Virus record (IMG/VR): IMGVR_UViG_3300027749_000248
Coordinates: 1 to 38,131 of that record
Strand: one strand, 5' to 3'
Origin: a virus
DNA length: 38,131 bases
Shown here: one piece after another, positions 11,857 through 19,504 of the stretch
Layout of the letters: every line of letters starts with the position of its first letter
How positions within the stretch are numbered: the stretch's first letter is position 1
Notes under the pieces: generated by a model
Databases searched by the model: none
Told to the model about the DNA's origin: nothing
What the model saw: the letters and a program-made list of their open reading frames with translations, nothing else
Program-made: the position numbers and the translations under genes

Positions 11857-13158
11857 TTAAGGTTTAGGAAATGGTTGGAGAGTACCGTTTATGTTTTGGC
11901 CTGCAAGAAATTGTAAAGATTTAGGTGATTGCGTTTTTATATACGCAATAGTCTCTGGTCTTAGATAACCCAATATATACATCTGTTGCGGAGAGTGGTG
12001 TGCAAGTTTTAACTCAACTTTTGGATCAAGATGTTTAGGATCAACCAGTCTTAGCATCGATTCAAACCCTGTTCTACGACCTATTACGATATCTGCAAAC
12101 ACATCTTGTGCAACAGGATCTTGTGCATAATTAGAAAATAAATCCCTATCGTTCAAAAATGCAAGTTCCAGTTGGTCTTTCGTCGGGTGAGGAATTGTTT
12201 TAATAAAACTCGGTTTTGCAACAATTACAGCATCAATCTGTTCAGCAGTCGGGTTACTAATAAATTGCAGGAATTCAGGATGTGTTGCGAGATAATCATT
12301 TTGGAAAAGTGGATCCATGTTTTTCATATCTTCTGGTTTAATATTTTTAGTGTACGTTCTAAGTAAGTTATGAAAACTTCTGTCAGAAAAATCGTTATGT
12401 TGAGTTCTATCAAAGAAATGAAGTAATGCATATTCAATTTCTGGATCACGTTTACCAGTGTAAGCATGACGATTAATAGTTAGCTTGTCAATGATTGTAT
12501 CATTATATGTTTTTGTTTTTTGTTCTTCAGGTGGTTCTACTTCAACATTATCAATATTGCGATTGTTAAGTGCAGCACGAATAATTTCGTGTGCAGGTAC
12601 TCCAGTTTCTTCTAAGAATTGTTCTGCTGTTATTGGATCATCTGATGCAGTAAACAATTCAACACTGGTCGGATGATTTCTATAAAATGCAATTGCCCAC
12701 ATATCATCACCGTCACCGTCGCCTTCGTAGTTAAGGAAACAATAGATTAAAATTACACCTTTTCCAGTGTATTCTTCCCAATACTTGTGTTCTGCTTTAG
12801 TAGTACACCAGTCGCTGTGCCTACCAATATTAATACTGGCATTTTTGTTTAATGGCATAACCCCGGTAATGTTATTGCGCTCGAATACCGTTACAGCATC
12901 TTCTTCTCGTTTTACTAATTTCTTTTTCTGTGTTTTACTTTGTTCTTGCGATTTATCAAATACGTATCTTTGGAATTCATACCAACCTTTTTTACGCCAT
13001 GCATCGATATTGCGCTCTGCACCTTGTACCTGGTTGCGATCAACAAGTTGTCTATACTTGCTAATCATATCTTTTACCTGTTCCGGTCTTCCATATTTTG
13101 AAAAATCAATTTGGGCTTCTTTATACCCGTCAATTAAAAATAATTCTCTTAAAAACAT
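11857..13158 (-). CDS. Unknown large protein with helical repeats, late-expressed
   Basis: 433 residues starting MFLRELFLIDGYK, weakly similar to the tagged N-termini. Residues about 105-150 hold INIGRHSDWCTTKAEH and WEEYTGKGVILIYCFLN, a W-C-T...Y...G-x-L-Y pattern seen in phage proteins of unknown role. The C-terminal half has helical repeats, for example ISNPTAEQIDAVIVAKPSF and IPHPTKDQLELAFL, resembling DUF4116 repeats. It is a lone minus-strand gene with a late-type promoter. It could be a packaged effector; this is inference. Confidence 0.65.
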   Translation of the reverse strand: MFLRELFLIDGYKEAQIDFSKYGRPEQVKDMISKYRQLVDRNQVQGAERNIDAWRKKGWYEFQRYVFDKSQEQSKTQKKKLVKREEDAVTVFERNNITGVMPLNKNASINIGRHSDWCTTKAEHKYWEEYTGKGVILIYCFLNYEGDGDGDDMWAIAFYRNHPTSVELFTASDDPITAEQFLEETGVPAHEIIRAALNNRNIDNVEVEPPEEQKTKTYNDTIIDKLTINRHAYTGKRDPEIEYALLHFFDRTQHNDFSDRSFHNLLRTYTKNIKPEDMKNMDPLFQNDYLATHPEFLQFISNPTAEQIDAVIVAKPSFIKTIPHPTKDQLELAFLNDRDLFSNYAQDPVAQDVFADIVIGRRTGFESMLRLVDPKHLDPKVELKLAHHSPQQMYILGYLRPETIAYIKTQSPKSLQFLAGQNINGTLQPFPKP

Positions 13159-13189
13159 CGTTGTTCCTTTCTTTTTAGAGTGTATTCTA

Positions 13190-13197
13190 TATTTATT
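13190..13197 (-). promoter_or_regulatory. T4-late-like promoter octamer AATAAATA
   Basis: On the minus strand AATAAATA, followed by about 31 nt and the start at 13158, with AAAGGAAC as ribosome binding site. Confidence 0.55.
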
Positions 13198-13210
13198 GAT
13201 AAAATATCAT

Positions 13211-13239
13211 TTGACATTTAAATATTTTATGTTTATAAT
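13211..13239 (+). promoter_or_regulatory. Perfect sigma70 consensus promoter
   Basis: TTGACA (13211-13216), 17-nt spacer, TATAAT (13234-13239), upstream of the gene at 13268. Confidence 0.8.
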
Positions 13240-13267
13240 ACTTGCTAACTTAACGAGAACTACAGCC

Positions 13268-13501
13268 ATGCATAGAGTAAGATTGCCGCGCACAGAATCA
13301 TCCTGGGCAGAAATAGAAGAAATGAAAGACTGGTGCCGATATAATATTGGCCCAGGACGAGATCCAAAAACCAATCAGGTTAATTGGCAAACACGAATTG
13401 GTTATCGATATTTTATGGGGTTCTTAAACTCTCAGCCAATTGCGTTTTATTTTAAAGAGCCCAAACACGCAACATTGTTTACCCTTCGTTGGTATTATTA
13501 A
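13268..13501 (+). CDS. WF-x-L-x-W family small protein (divergent)
   Basis: 77 residues. SSWAEIEEMKDWCRYNIGPG carries the family helix, and FKEPKHATLFTLRWYY is a variant of the signature with LF for WF. The frame is open far upstream, but the consensus promoter at 13211-13239 fixes the gene start near 13268. Confidence 0.7.
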   Translation: MHRVRLPRTESSWAEIEEMKDWCRYNIGPGRDPKTNQVNWQTRIGYRYFMGFLNSQPIAFYFKEPKHATLFTLRWYY

Positions 13502-13509
13502 AATAGTTA

Positions 13510-13538
13510 TTGACATTGTATTACTTTGACTATACAAT
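13510..13538 (+). promoter_or_regulatory. Sigma70-type promoter
   Basis: TTGACA (13510-13515), 17-nt spacer, TACAAT (13533-13538). An inverted repeat TTGTAT (13516-13521)/ATACAA (13532-13537) spans the spacer and -10. Confidence 0.7.
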
Positions 13539-13567
13539 ACATATATACATAACTAACAGGACACACA

Positions 13568-13750
13568 ATGAATATATTTACAGCAACACAAGTGGCTTTT
13601 ATCGTATTAAAGGTACTAGACTTAATTGATTGGCCGTGGTGGGAAGTGTTTATTCCAACCTATGCTGGTTTTGGAATTGCACTAATTGCAGTTACTGGGA
13701 TTTTTATAATTAACAACTACGACGAATACAAATATCGGAGAAAAAAATGA
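13568..13750 (+). CDS. Small membrane protein
   Basis: 60 residues with hydrophobic segments around ATQVAFIVLKVLDLI and FGIALIAVTGIFIINN, and a basic tail KYRRKK. Ribosome binding site ACAGGAC. ATGA overlap with the next gene. It belongs to a cassette of small envelope proteins (13568-14553). Confidence 0.65.
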   Translation: MNIFTATQVAFIVLKVLDLIDWPWWEVFIPTYAGFGIALIAVTGIFIINNYDEYKYRRKK

Positions 13751-13989
13751 CTTTAAAACAAACAAACAAAAACAAAACAAAACCCGAAGTAACAGCAACT
13801 GTTGAAACAAAAGTTGATCCAGAATGTTGCGGCCAAGGATGTAATGATCATGAGAACAGAGTACGAGGTATCACTCCAGTTCCAGTAGAAAAATCATGTA
13901 AACTAGATAATCAAATTGTAGTTGGATTTATCTTAATTGTAAGCGGTGTGTTCTTACTACTTAACGCTTTTGTTTTTCCCTTACTTTAA
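13747..13989 (+). CDS. Small protein with C-terminal membrane anchor
   Basis: 80 residues. The N-terminal half is Lys/Thr-rich, then ECCGQGCNDHENRV carries a C-C-x-x-x-C cluster, and the C-terminus IVVGFILIVSGVFLLLNAFVF is one membrane span. The Cys cluster could bind metal. No function known. Confidence 0.65.
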   Translation: MTLKQTNKNKTKPEVTATVETKVDPECCGQGCNDHENRVRGITPVPVEKSCKLDNQIVVGFILIVSGVFLLLNAFVFPLL

Positions 13990-14001
13990 TCGGAGAATTA
14001 T

Positions 14002-14553
14002 ATGAAACAATCTACATTAGTATTAGCCGTTGCAGTTTTGATTTCGTTGACTGCTTGTGGTGAAAGTGCCGAAGAAAAGCAGGCTCGGTTGTTTAAAGAA
14101 CAACAGGCTCAAATCCAGCAACTTCAAGCCCAGCAAGTACAGCAACAACAATATCAGCAGCCACAGCAATATGCACCGCAGCCTCAAGTTATTCAACAGC
14201 CTGCAGCTCCTGTTATAGTACAGGCCCCACACCAAGACAACACCTTAACTAACTTAGCTACTGGTGCGTTGATCGGACACGCATTGTCAGGTGGGTTTAA
14301 TGGTGGCAGTAATAGCGCACCGGCTGAACGTGTTGTTGAGAAAACAGTTATTGTAAACAACCATGCAGCACCAACGCCTGTTGCACCAATTACTACTGCA
14401 CCTACGCCTGTTACTCCAGTTGCTCCTAAGACGTCTGCAATGGATATGAACAAGCTGTCACAGTCTGCAAAGTATGCACCACCTACTGTACCAGTAGCTA
14501 GGCCAGCTAGCAGCATGAACATGAACCGTTTATCATCTTCAGGTAAACGGTAA
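14002..14553 (+). CDS. Gln/Pro-rich lipoprotein
   Basis: 183 residues. The signal sequence ends with the lipobox L16-T17-A18-C19. A Gln-rich low-complexity stretch (residues 32-65) follows, then TNLATGALIGHALSGG, a glycine-zipper-like segment, and a Pro/Ala-rich linker with two near repeats around MDMNKLSQS and MNMNRLSSS. It is probably attached to the host outer or inner membrane. A role in blocking superinfection is possible but not shown. Confidence 0.75.
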   Translation: MKQSTLVLAVAVLISLTACGESAEEKQARLFKEQQAQIQQLQAQQVQQQQYQQPQQYAPQPQVIQQPAAPVIVQAPHQDNTLTNLATGALIGHALSGGFNGGSNSAPAERVVEKTVIVNNHAAPTPVAPITTAPTPVTPVAPKTSAMDMNKLSQSAKYAPPTVPVARPASSMNMNRLSSSGKR

Positions 14554-14562
14554 TATCAACTA

Positions 14563-14638
14563 CTGCCTGTAGCGTAAAGGATATCGCATTCCCCTCCTAA
14601 GGGAAAGACTGCTGGTTCGAGTCCAGCTAGGCAGGCCA
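14563..14638 (+). tRNA. tRNA-Arg(CCU)
   Basis: Acceptor CTGCCTG pairs with TAGGCAG, discriminator G and encoded CCA (14636-14638). The anticodon stem is TTCCC/GGGAA with loop CTCCTAA, so anticodon CCT reads AGG (Arg). The T arm GCTGG-TTCGAGT-CCAGC is perfect. The D stem has three pairs (GCG/CGC). It lies between two protein genes in the small-gene operon and is the only tRNA I found. Confidence 0.93.
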
Positions 14639-14658
14639 ATTTTAATTTTGAGAAACGT

Positions 14659-14781
14659 ATGAAACTTGCATTAGCAGTAATTGGAACATTTGCACTAAGT
14701 TGGCAAATCGTTACTTTCGCATTCGAGCATTATCATCTAATACCACCAGAACAAATTAACGCTACAAAGGAGTTAACATAA
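14659..14781 (+). CDS. Very small membrane peptide
   Basis: 40 residues: MKLALAVIGTFALSWQIVTF followed by a polar tail with EHYHLIPPEQIN. One hydrophobic N-terminal segment, either a signal anchor or a membrane span. TAATG couples it to the next gene. The ribosome binding site is weak. Confidence 0.55.
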   Translation: MKLALAVIGTFALSWQIVTFAFEHYHLIPPEQINATKELT

Positions 14782-15059
14782 TGGCTCACAAATTTGTAAA
14801 TGATTTACGCAAAGGTGATGTAGTTGTTGTTGAAACCGGAGTTCTTCAAGTAATCAAGGACATTCACCCTGCAGGAGGTAAGAATGTAGCGATTGAGCTT
14901 AACAATGACACTACAATGATTGTAGGCCTAACTACGTTAGTACCAGTAGTAGCGAGCAAAGTTGACACCAGCTTATCGGTCGACGAAGTGTATAACATGG
15001 TACTAGACGACAGAATGTCGTTGACCGAATTTACTGTGTGGGTCACTGCACAAAAATGA
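14781..15059 (+). CDS. Unknown small beta-rich protein
   Basis: 92 residues. LRKGDVVVVETGVLQVIKDI resembles a small SH3-like barrel, then TTMIVGLTTLVPVV, and a helical end VDEVYNMVLDDRMSLTEF. The ribosome binding site AAGGAG is strong. ATGA overlap with the next small gene. Confidence 0.65.
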   Translation: MAHKFVNDLRKGDVVVVETGVLQVIKDIHPAGGKNVAIELNNDTTMIVGLTTLVPVVASKVDTSLSVDEVYNMVLDDRMSLTEFTVWVTAQK

Positions 15060-15196
15060 TTAGTAAACGCACGCTAATCGAAATTCTAGTGTTACTAGCA
15101 ATCTTTATGTATGCTACTACTTCTTACGAGTATGAACTTATTCCGGCGCCCGGAGTTGTCGATATGGGCAATGGTTTATACTTATACACAATTTAA
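15056..15196 (+). CDS. Very small membrane peptide
   Basis: 46 residues: MISKRTLIEILVLLAIFMYA is a basic-then-hydrophobic N-terminus, followed by TSYEYELIPAPGVVDMGNGL. It resembles 14659-14781 in layout (membrane segment then ELIP/HLIP). The start overlaps the upstream TGA as ATGA. Confidence 0.55.
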   Translation: MISKRTLIEILVLLAIFMYATTSYEYELIPAPGVVDMGNGLYLYTI

Positions 15197-15203
15197 ATAT
15201 CAG

Positions 15204-15232
15204 TTGCTTTCTACACAATAGTTTGCTATAAT
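15204..15232 (+). promoter_or_regulatory. Sigma70-type promoter
   Basis: TTGCTT (15204-15209), 17-nt spacer, TATAAT (15227-15232). A direct repeat CTACACAA occurs at 15211-15218 and 15233-15240, flanking the -10 box. Confidence 0.65.
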
Positions 15233-15262
15233 CTACACAACTTAACACAACAGGAAAACAGT

Positions 15263-15682
15263 ATGGGATATAGAAGCGATGTTGCTATTACAATCTACGG
15301 TAATAGTGAAAAATTAAAAGCAGTTAAACAATATGCAGATGACGAGTTGGCAAAGTTATCAGACGAAGAACAAGCAGCAGTATTGGAGCAGTTTGAAGAT
15401 TCAGAAGAAGATACGCAGCGAATGGTTTGGAACATTGATGACGAAGATGAAGAAGACCGTGCATTTTTCTTTTTTGCAACCCATGTTAAATGGTACGACG
15501 GTTATGTAGTAGTTAATTACATTAATTCAATTTTCAATTACGCTGAAGAAATTGCAGAAGACGGTGATGAATTTTACGGTGAGCATGTCAGGGTCGGTGA
15601 AGATATGACTGATAACCAAATTGATACTTTTGGTGCTGCTGACTATCGTCGTTTAGACATTTGCAGATCAATCGAATACTAG
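15263..15682 (+). CDS. Acidic conserved hypothetical protein
   Basis: 139 residues starting MGYRSDVAITIYG, a beginning I associate with small acidic phage and bacterial proteins of unknown function. Residues 28-65 are strongly acidic. FFFFATHVKWYDGYVVVNYI is a beta-hairpin region, and DYRRLDICRSIEY closes it. Ribosome binding site AACAGGAAA. Confidence 0.65.
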   Translation: MGYRSDVAITIYGNSEKLKAVKQYADDELAKLSDEEQAAVLEQFEDSEEDTQRMVWNIDDEDEEDRAFFFFATHVKWYDGYVVVNYINSIFNYAEEIAEDGDEFYGEHVRVGEDMTDNQIDTFGAADYRRLDICRSIEY

Positions 15683-15748
15683 TCAGCCGCATCAACCTTA
15701 GGTGCTGAGCCTAAATTCTTTAACTTCTAACCAAAATGGAACAATAAT

Positions 15749-16249
15749 ATGCCAACACTTAAAGATTTTTTCGAAATTATCGATTACCGCGTCACTGAAG
15801 GTGGAAAGTTCATGTGGTCATGCTACGGGCCGAATACTTATGTTATCGATTCCGATAATGAAGACCATTCAACCGTAAGTGTCATATTTGATACAGAAAC
15901 ACAGCAAATATACCAAATTGAAGCACACGACTATGACAACCAACGTGCATACCGCTGGTCGCATCCATTCTATGACGATCTAAGACTAGCCGAAGCGGCT
16001 CAACGAAACGTCAACGATAGTCAAGCATGGGATGATGTCAACTTTATCGAATTAAGTGAAATCAGTGACTTTACTAGAAAAGCATCTGCAATCGCACGCA
16101 ACAAACCCTATGACACACTGGTTTCGATCAAGCTAGACTTGCCCGATGATATCGTGTTTAAATTAATGTTACAAGCACACGAAGAAAACATTACATTTAA
16201 CGAGTTAGTCGTGCGCATTATACGGGAGTATATTGATAATCATGGTTAG
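15749..16249 (+). CDS. Protein with C-terminal ribbon-helix-helix-like domain
   Basis: 166 residues. The last 45 residues, VSIKLDLPDDIVFKLMLQAH and ITFNELVVRIIREYI, follow the ribbon-helix-helix pattern (strand, D-L-P-D, helix, turn with N-E, helix). The N-terminal 115 residues are acidic and aromatic (EGGKFMWSCYGPNTYVIDSD) and may bind a ligand or partner. Possible DNA-binding regulator; the binding site is unknown. Confidence 0.65.
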   Translation: MPTLKDFFEIIDYRVTEGGKFMWSCYGPNTYVIDSDNEDHSTVSVIFDTETQQIYQIEAHDYDNQRAYRWSHPFYDDLRLAEAAQRNVNDSQAWDDVNFIELSEISDFTRKASAIARNKPYDTLVSIKLDLPDDIVFKLMLQAHEENITFNELVVRIIREYIDNHG

Positions 16250-16418
16250 AGTCATATTGCTATTTGTATTAGTGTTTGTGGGTTTTTATGCGGGCATACA
16301 CTCTCTACAAAAATTATCCAAACTCGAAGCAATTAGCTTGACAAAACTCATTGCTTATAGTACACTATGTACAGTTTTAACCACAGGCGTTTTATATTTA
16401 ATTGTAATCTTATTTTGA
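16242..16418 (+). CDS. Small membrane protein
   Basis: 58 residues with two hydrophobic segments, VRVILLFVLVFVGFYAGIHS and LIAYSTLCTVLTTGVLYLIV, split by a short basic/polar helix. The start overlaps the upstream gene by 8 nt. Immediately precedes the SPFH lipoprotein, so it may be a membrane partner. Confidence 0.6.
   Translation: MVRVILLFVLVFVGFYAGIHSLQKLSKLEAISLTKLIAYSTLCTVLTTGVLYLIVILF
16338..16366 (+). promoter_or_regulatory. Possible sigma70 promoter before SPFH gene
   Basis: TTGACA (16338-16343), 17-nt spacer, TACACT (16361-16366), inside the 3' part of gene 16242-16418. The -10 box is weak. Confidence 0.4.
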
Positions 16419-16425
16419 GGAATTT

Positions 16426-17217
16426 ATGAACAAAACTATTTTAGTTGCTACTATTGCTACTTTACTTGCAACTGGCTGTACTCGTATCGAAACCGGCCAC
16501 GTCGGTGTTCGCAAGAACTTTAGCAAACAAATTGAATTAACCGAATTGCAGTCTGGTACATTTAACCAAGTGTTAATTGGCGATGTAATTACTATTCCAA
16601 TTAAAGACGTAGCAGCAAGAGTCGAGGACTTAACTCCAGTTGCCAAAGATAACTCTACGATGAAAGACTTTGACGTGCAAGTTATCTACAATGTTAATCC
16701 GGCATCAGTTGCAGAGTTATACTCAACAAAGAACACATCATTTAACGCTTACGAAGATGGTGACACTTACTTAATGTACAACTACATTGTCAGTGCCGCA
16801 CGCAATGCAGTGTACAAATCTGCACGTAAGTATGATGCGCTAGATATGAACGATGCACGACAAGCAATCGAACAAGAAGTCAAAGACATCCTAGTACAAA
16901 CTTTACAAGAAGAAAAGTTAGCCGATGCAGTAACAATTAGTCAAGTGCTAGTGCGTAGTATTGTACCTGCTGATACCGTTGTAGAGTCTGCTAACAACTT
17001 AGTCAAAGCAAAAAATGCGTACAAACAAAAAGAGATCGAAGTGCAGACTGCTAAACAAGAAGCAGAACGTATTGCTGTTCTTAACTCAAACAAAGGTGCT
17101 GTAGAGTATATGAACGCAATGGCAATGATGAATATCTCAGAAGGTATCAAAGAGGGTAAAGTTAATACTATCATTGTACCTGCAAACTTTGACTCGTTAA
17201 TGTTAGGAAACAAATAA
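16426..17217 (+). CDS. SPFH/prohibitin-like lipoprotein
   Basis: 263 residues. A signal sequence with Cys18 after LATG marks a lipoprotein. VGVRKNFSKQIELTELQSGT and PIKDVAARVEDLTPVAKDNS are typical of SPFH/Band 7 domains, followed by a coiled coil rich in Ala/Glu/Lys (KAKNAYKQKEIEVQTAKQEA). SPFH proteins form ring-like membrane scaffolds that modulate proteases. Phage-encoded prohibitin-like proteins are known in aquatic phages. It could protect or remodel the host membrane. Confidence 0.8.
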   Translation: MNKTILVATIATLLATGCTRIETGHVGVRKNFSKQIELTELQSGTFNQVLIGDVITIPIKDVAARVEDLTPVAKDNSTMKDFDVQVIYNVNPASVAELYSTKNTSFNAYEDGDTYLMYNYIVSAARNAVYKSARKYDALDMNDARQAIEQEVKDILVQTLQEEKLADAVTISQVLVRSIVPADTVVESANNLVKAKNAYKQKEIEVQTAKQEAERIAVLNSNKGAVEYMNAMAMMNISEGIKEGKVNTIIVPANFDSLMLGNK

Positions 17218-17522
17218 TGTGGTGGGGCAAATCAGAAATGGCTAAGGAATCAAAAGCAGCAAACGAGTTAGATTATGATCTGCCGCTTTTTTTACCAACT
17301 AATAAACCAGATGCTACTATTATATTCAGTGTTGGTCGATCAGATGACGATCGAATAACGCTAACTATCGGTGATGCATACGGTTCTAAAACAATGTTAA
17401 TGACTCCTGTAGGTGTACGCAGGGTTGTTGCATTGTTAGATGCATCATTAATCGATGAAGATTACAACGAAGACTTTGAAGAAGTCGAGTTGCCAACCGA
17501 CGAAACTGTAGACGGGTGCTAA
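17217..17522 (+). CDS. Unknown acidic protein
   Basis: 101 residues. ATIIFSVGRSDDDRITLTIG and MLMTPVGVRRVVALLDASLI form a strand-helix core, and the last 25 residues are very acidic. TAATG overlap with the SPFH gene, and AGGAAAC acts as ribosome binding site; an in-frame ATG at 17238 is an alternative. Confidence 0.6.
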   Translation: MWWGKSEMAKESKAANELDYDLPLFLPTNKPDATIIFSVGRSDDDRITLTIGDAYGSKTMLMTPVGVRRVVALLDASLIDEDYNEDFEEVELPTDETVDGC

Positions 17523-17696
17523 ATGAGTGGCCCTGGGTTTATTGCAGTCCAACCGGATGAAGCCTGTGAAATGTGCGGCATGATATCAGAATGCCGCCCT
17601 TACGGTTCAAACGATGAAAATATTTGTTTCGACTGTGCAATGAAAGATGAAGAAACTACTTGCCAAAAGATGAATGCTTATATCTTTAACAATTAA
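17523..17696 (+). CDS. Small zinc-ribbon protein
   Basis: 57 residues. C15-x-x-C18 (CEMC) and C36-x-x-C39 (CFDC) form a four-cysteine zinc ribbon with two further cysteines at 24 and 47. It starts directly after the upstream TAA. Small zinc-ribbon proteins in phages often bind nucleic acid or host polymerase; no target is evident. Confidence 0.65.
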   Translation: MSGPGFIAVQPDEACEMCGMISECRPYGSNDENICFDCAMKDEETTCQKMNAYIFNN

Positions 17697-17704
17697 GGAA
17701 AACC

Positions 17705-17938
17705 ATGGCCTTTCGTAAAGTCAAAAAGAACAATAATGGTTTTCCTTATCTCATATCTATCAATTGGGTAGATACTCCTCAAGAACAAATCGATAATATT
17801 GTACAACAATGTACAAACATGTTTGGTCCCGTGAATGGCAAATGGGTTGTACAAATTACCGGAATTCGATTTCAAACAGAAGCACAATGCACTTGGTTTA
17901 CCTTAACCTGCGGTGATCTTTTTGTTGACAAACAATAA
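17705..17938 (+). CDS. WF-x-L-x-W family small protein (outlier)
   Basis: 77 residues. QEQIDNIVQQCTNMFGPVNG then KWVVQITGIRFQTEAQCTWF and TLTCGD. It keeps F-x-TEAQ-x-x-WF-x-L but has C in place of the final W. A consensus promoter for the next genes starts inside its 3' end. Confidence 0.7.
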   Translation: MAFRKVKKNNNGFPYLISINWVDTPQEQIDNIVQQCTNMFGPVNGKWVVQITGIRFQTEAQCTWFTLTCGDLFVDKQ

Positions 17939-17953
17939 AACAAACTGTATAAT
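17925..17953 (+). promoter_or_regulatory. Perfect sigma70 consensus promoter
   Basis: TTGACA (17925-17930), 17-nt spacer, TATAAT (17948-17953). Drives the cluster 17990-19831. Confidence 0.8.
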
Positions 17954-17989
17954 TGCTACATTCTTTATAAACTTTATTGAGGCTGTTAC

Positions 17990-18265
17990 ATGAATCCAAT
18001 ACAAACCGTGTTAGAACTAGTTGAAGCTATCGAAAAGCCAACTAGTTATTCTAGCGCAATGACATTAGCAAATGGTTACTTTGAACAAATGTACAAGAAT
18101 ACATGGAAGACTGCATTTGCCTTGACTATGACTACAGAGGATTTTGCTAAGTTAATTATTAAGGATTGTATTAGTACATGGTCGGCGATTGACAACGGTA
18201 ACTTAGTCGAAGGAACTGACTATTTGCCAAAAGCATTGTATAAACGATATGGACTTGAAAAATGA
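17990..18265 (+). CDS. Unknown helical protein
   Basis: 91 residues, mainly helical: TVLELVEAIEKPTSYSSAMT and TEDFAKLIIKDCISTWSAID. The 3' end overlaps the next gene by 4 nt. No motif recognised. Confidence 0.6.
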   Translation: MNPIQTVLELVEAIEKPTSYSSAMTLANGYFEQMYKNTWKTAFALTMTTEDFAKLIIKDCISTWSAIDNGNLVEGTDYLPKALYKRYGLEK

Positions 18266-18714
18266 CAGTATTTTACAAGAAACAAGGTAAACGTTACGTA
18301 GCAGTATCCGAGTATGATGCCGATTTATGCAATAGTTTTCCTTACGGCACTCATGTAGTAGTCTGCCAACCAAACAGCATGAGCAGACGATTTCAGGTTG
18401 ATCCTAACCTAGCACCTATGATCGGTGCTGCAAGGTATGCAGAGTCTGCTATGACAGATGCATTACAAAAGGCATCGATGTTACGACCAGCACGAGCGCC
18501 GTTGACTCCAGAACAATGGGAAAAGTGGAACGAGTTTAAGAAATCCATGGGTGACGATGTATACTATATAAACTACCCAAGTGCTGCAGATATCGTACGC
18601 GCAGGGCTCGATGCAATGCAAGAAGAAGCAGACAAACAACTAACCAATCCTGCAGTTAAGAAAGCGTGGGATTATTTTATGACGATTTCTCGTCTAGCCA
18701 AGGAGTATGAATGA
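18262..18714 (+). CDS. Unknown conserved-looking phage protein
   Basis: 150 residues. An N-terminal strand region YKKQGKRYVAVSEYD and GTHVVVCQPNSMSRRF is followed by helices (APMIGAARYAESAMTDALQK). PLTPEQWEKWNEFKKSMGDD and PSAADIVRAGLDAMQEEADK complete it. I do not recognise a catalytic motif. It is coupled by ATGA to the NADAR gene. Confidence 0.65.
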   Translation: MTVFYKKQGKRYVAVSEYDADLCNSFPYGTHVVVCQPNSMSRRFQVDPNLAPMIGAARYAESAMTDALQKASMLRPARAPLTPEQWEKWNEFKKSMGDDVYYINYPSAADIVRAGLDAMQEEADKQLTNPAVKKAWDYFMTISRLAKEYE

Positions 18715-19223
18715 ACAAACAATATACATTTTTTTGGAACGGACCATTATCACAATGGTACCAGAGTAATTTTAAAGTAGGCGGGATAACGTTTAACACT
18801 GCTGAACAATATATGATGTATCATAAAGCAATGATGTTTGGCGATACTGCAATTGCCAAACAGATATTAAACACAGGCGATCCTAAAACGCAAAAAGCAT
18901 TAGGCAGGAAAGTAGCTGGCTTTAAAATGAGTGAATGGAACAAGCAGTGTATTCAAATTGTGTATCGTGGCAATCACGCCAAGTTTACACAAAACCAGTA
19001 TCTGTACAAAGCACTAATGAACACTGGTACTACTACACTAGTCGAAGCAAGTCCATTTGATACGATCTGGGGCATAGGCTTAGATGAAAAGACTGCACGG
19101 GTCACCCCGGAGGACGATTGGAAAGGTACTAACTGGTTAGGTCTAACATTAACCCAGCTACGCGAATTCCTTAAAGACGAAGAAGAAATCGAACGTAAAG
19201 AAAAATTAGCACAGGCAGCATAA
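18711..19223 (+). CDS. NADAR family protein (YbiA-like)
   Basis: 170 residues. FFWNGPLSQWYQSNFKVGGI, TFNTAEQYMMYHKAMMFGD and GFKMSEWNKQCIQIVYRGNH are the NADAR landmarks; SPFDTIWGIGL and WKGTNWLGLTLTQLREFL close the domain. NADAR enzymes cleave N-glycosidic bonds in riboflavin intermediates, and some remove ADP-ribose from guanine in DNA, reversing DarT toxins. In a phage, counter-defence or NAD-linked metabolism is plausible. Confidence 0.85.
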   Translation: MNKQYTFFWNGPLSQWYQSNFKVGGITFNTAEQYMMYHKAMMFGDTAIAKQILNTGDPKTQKALGRKVAGFKMSEWNKQCIQIVYRGNHAKFTQNQYLYKALMNTGTTTLVEASPFDTIWGIGLDEKTARVTPEDDWKGTNWLGLTLTQLREFLKDEEEIERKEKLAQAA

Positions 19224-19498
19224 TGAATATTAAAAAATGGTTACGTACATGGCTGACATCCGACTCGGACATTATAGGGGCTGCAATTTCTCCCTACGCT
19301 AACAACGACGTGCTAAATGATACACAGCCTACATTTAGATTTAGTGTGTACCATGCAGATGGTGGGAAAGTTGTAGAATTTAGACGAGAAAATAACAACG
19401 GCACACGGGCAGAAAATAATGTGTACATAATTAGCAAAGACGAAGACTTCGGTGATCGTATTGCTAAAATTTTAACAATGGAATCTTTGAGAAGGTAG
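19223..19498 (+). CDS. Unknown small protein
   Basis: 91 residues. KKWLRTWLTSDSDI, then TFRFSVYHADGGKVVEFRRE and NNVYIISKDEDFGDRI. A beta-rich core with a helical C-terminus DRIAKILTMESLRR. TAATG coupling to the NADAR gene. Confidence 0.6.
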   Translation: MNIKKWLRTWLTSDSDIIGAAISPYANNDVLNDTQPTFRFSVYHADGGKVVEFRRENNNGTRAENNVYIISKDEDFGDRIAKILTMESLRR

Positions 19499-19504
19499 AA
19501 TAGA

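Noticed and set aside
12767-13266. Long open plus-strand frame continuous with the gene at 13268
   Set aside because: It is antisense to the 433-residue gene, and a perfect consensus promoter at 13211-13239 lies inside it; only the part from 13268 matches a protein family.
15695-15720. TTAGG-loop-CCTAA hairpin after gene 15263-15682 as terminator
   Set aside because: Short stem and only three T afterwards; too weak to list.
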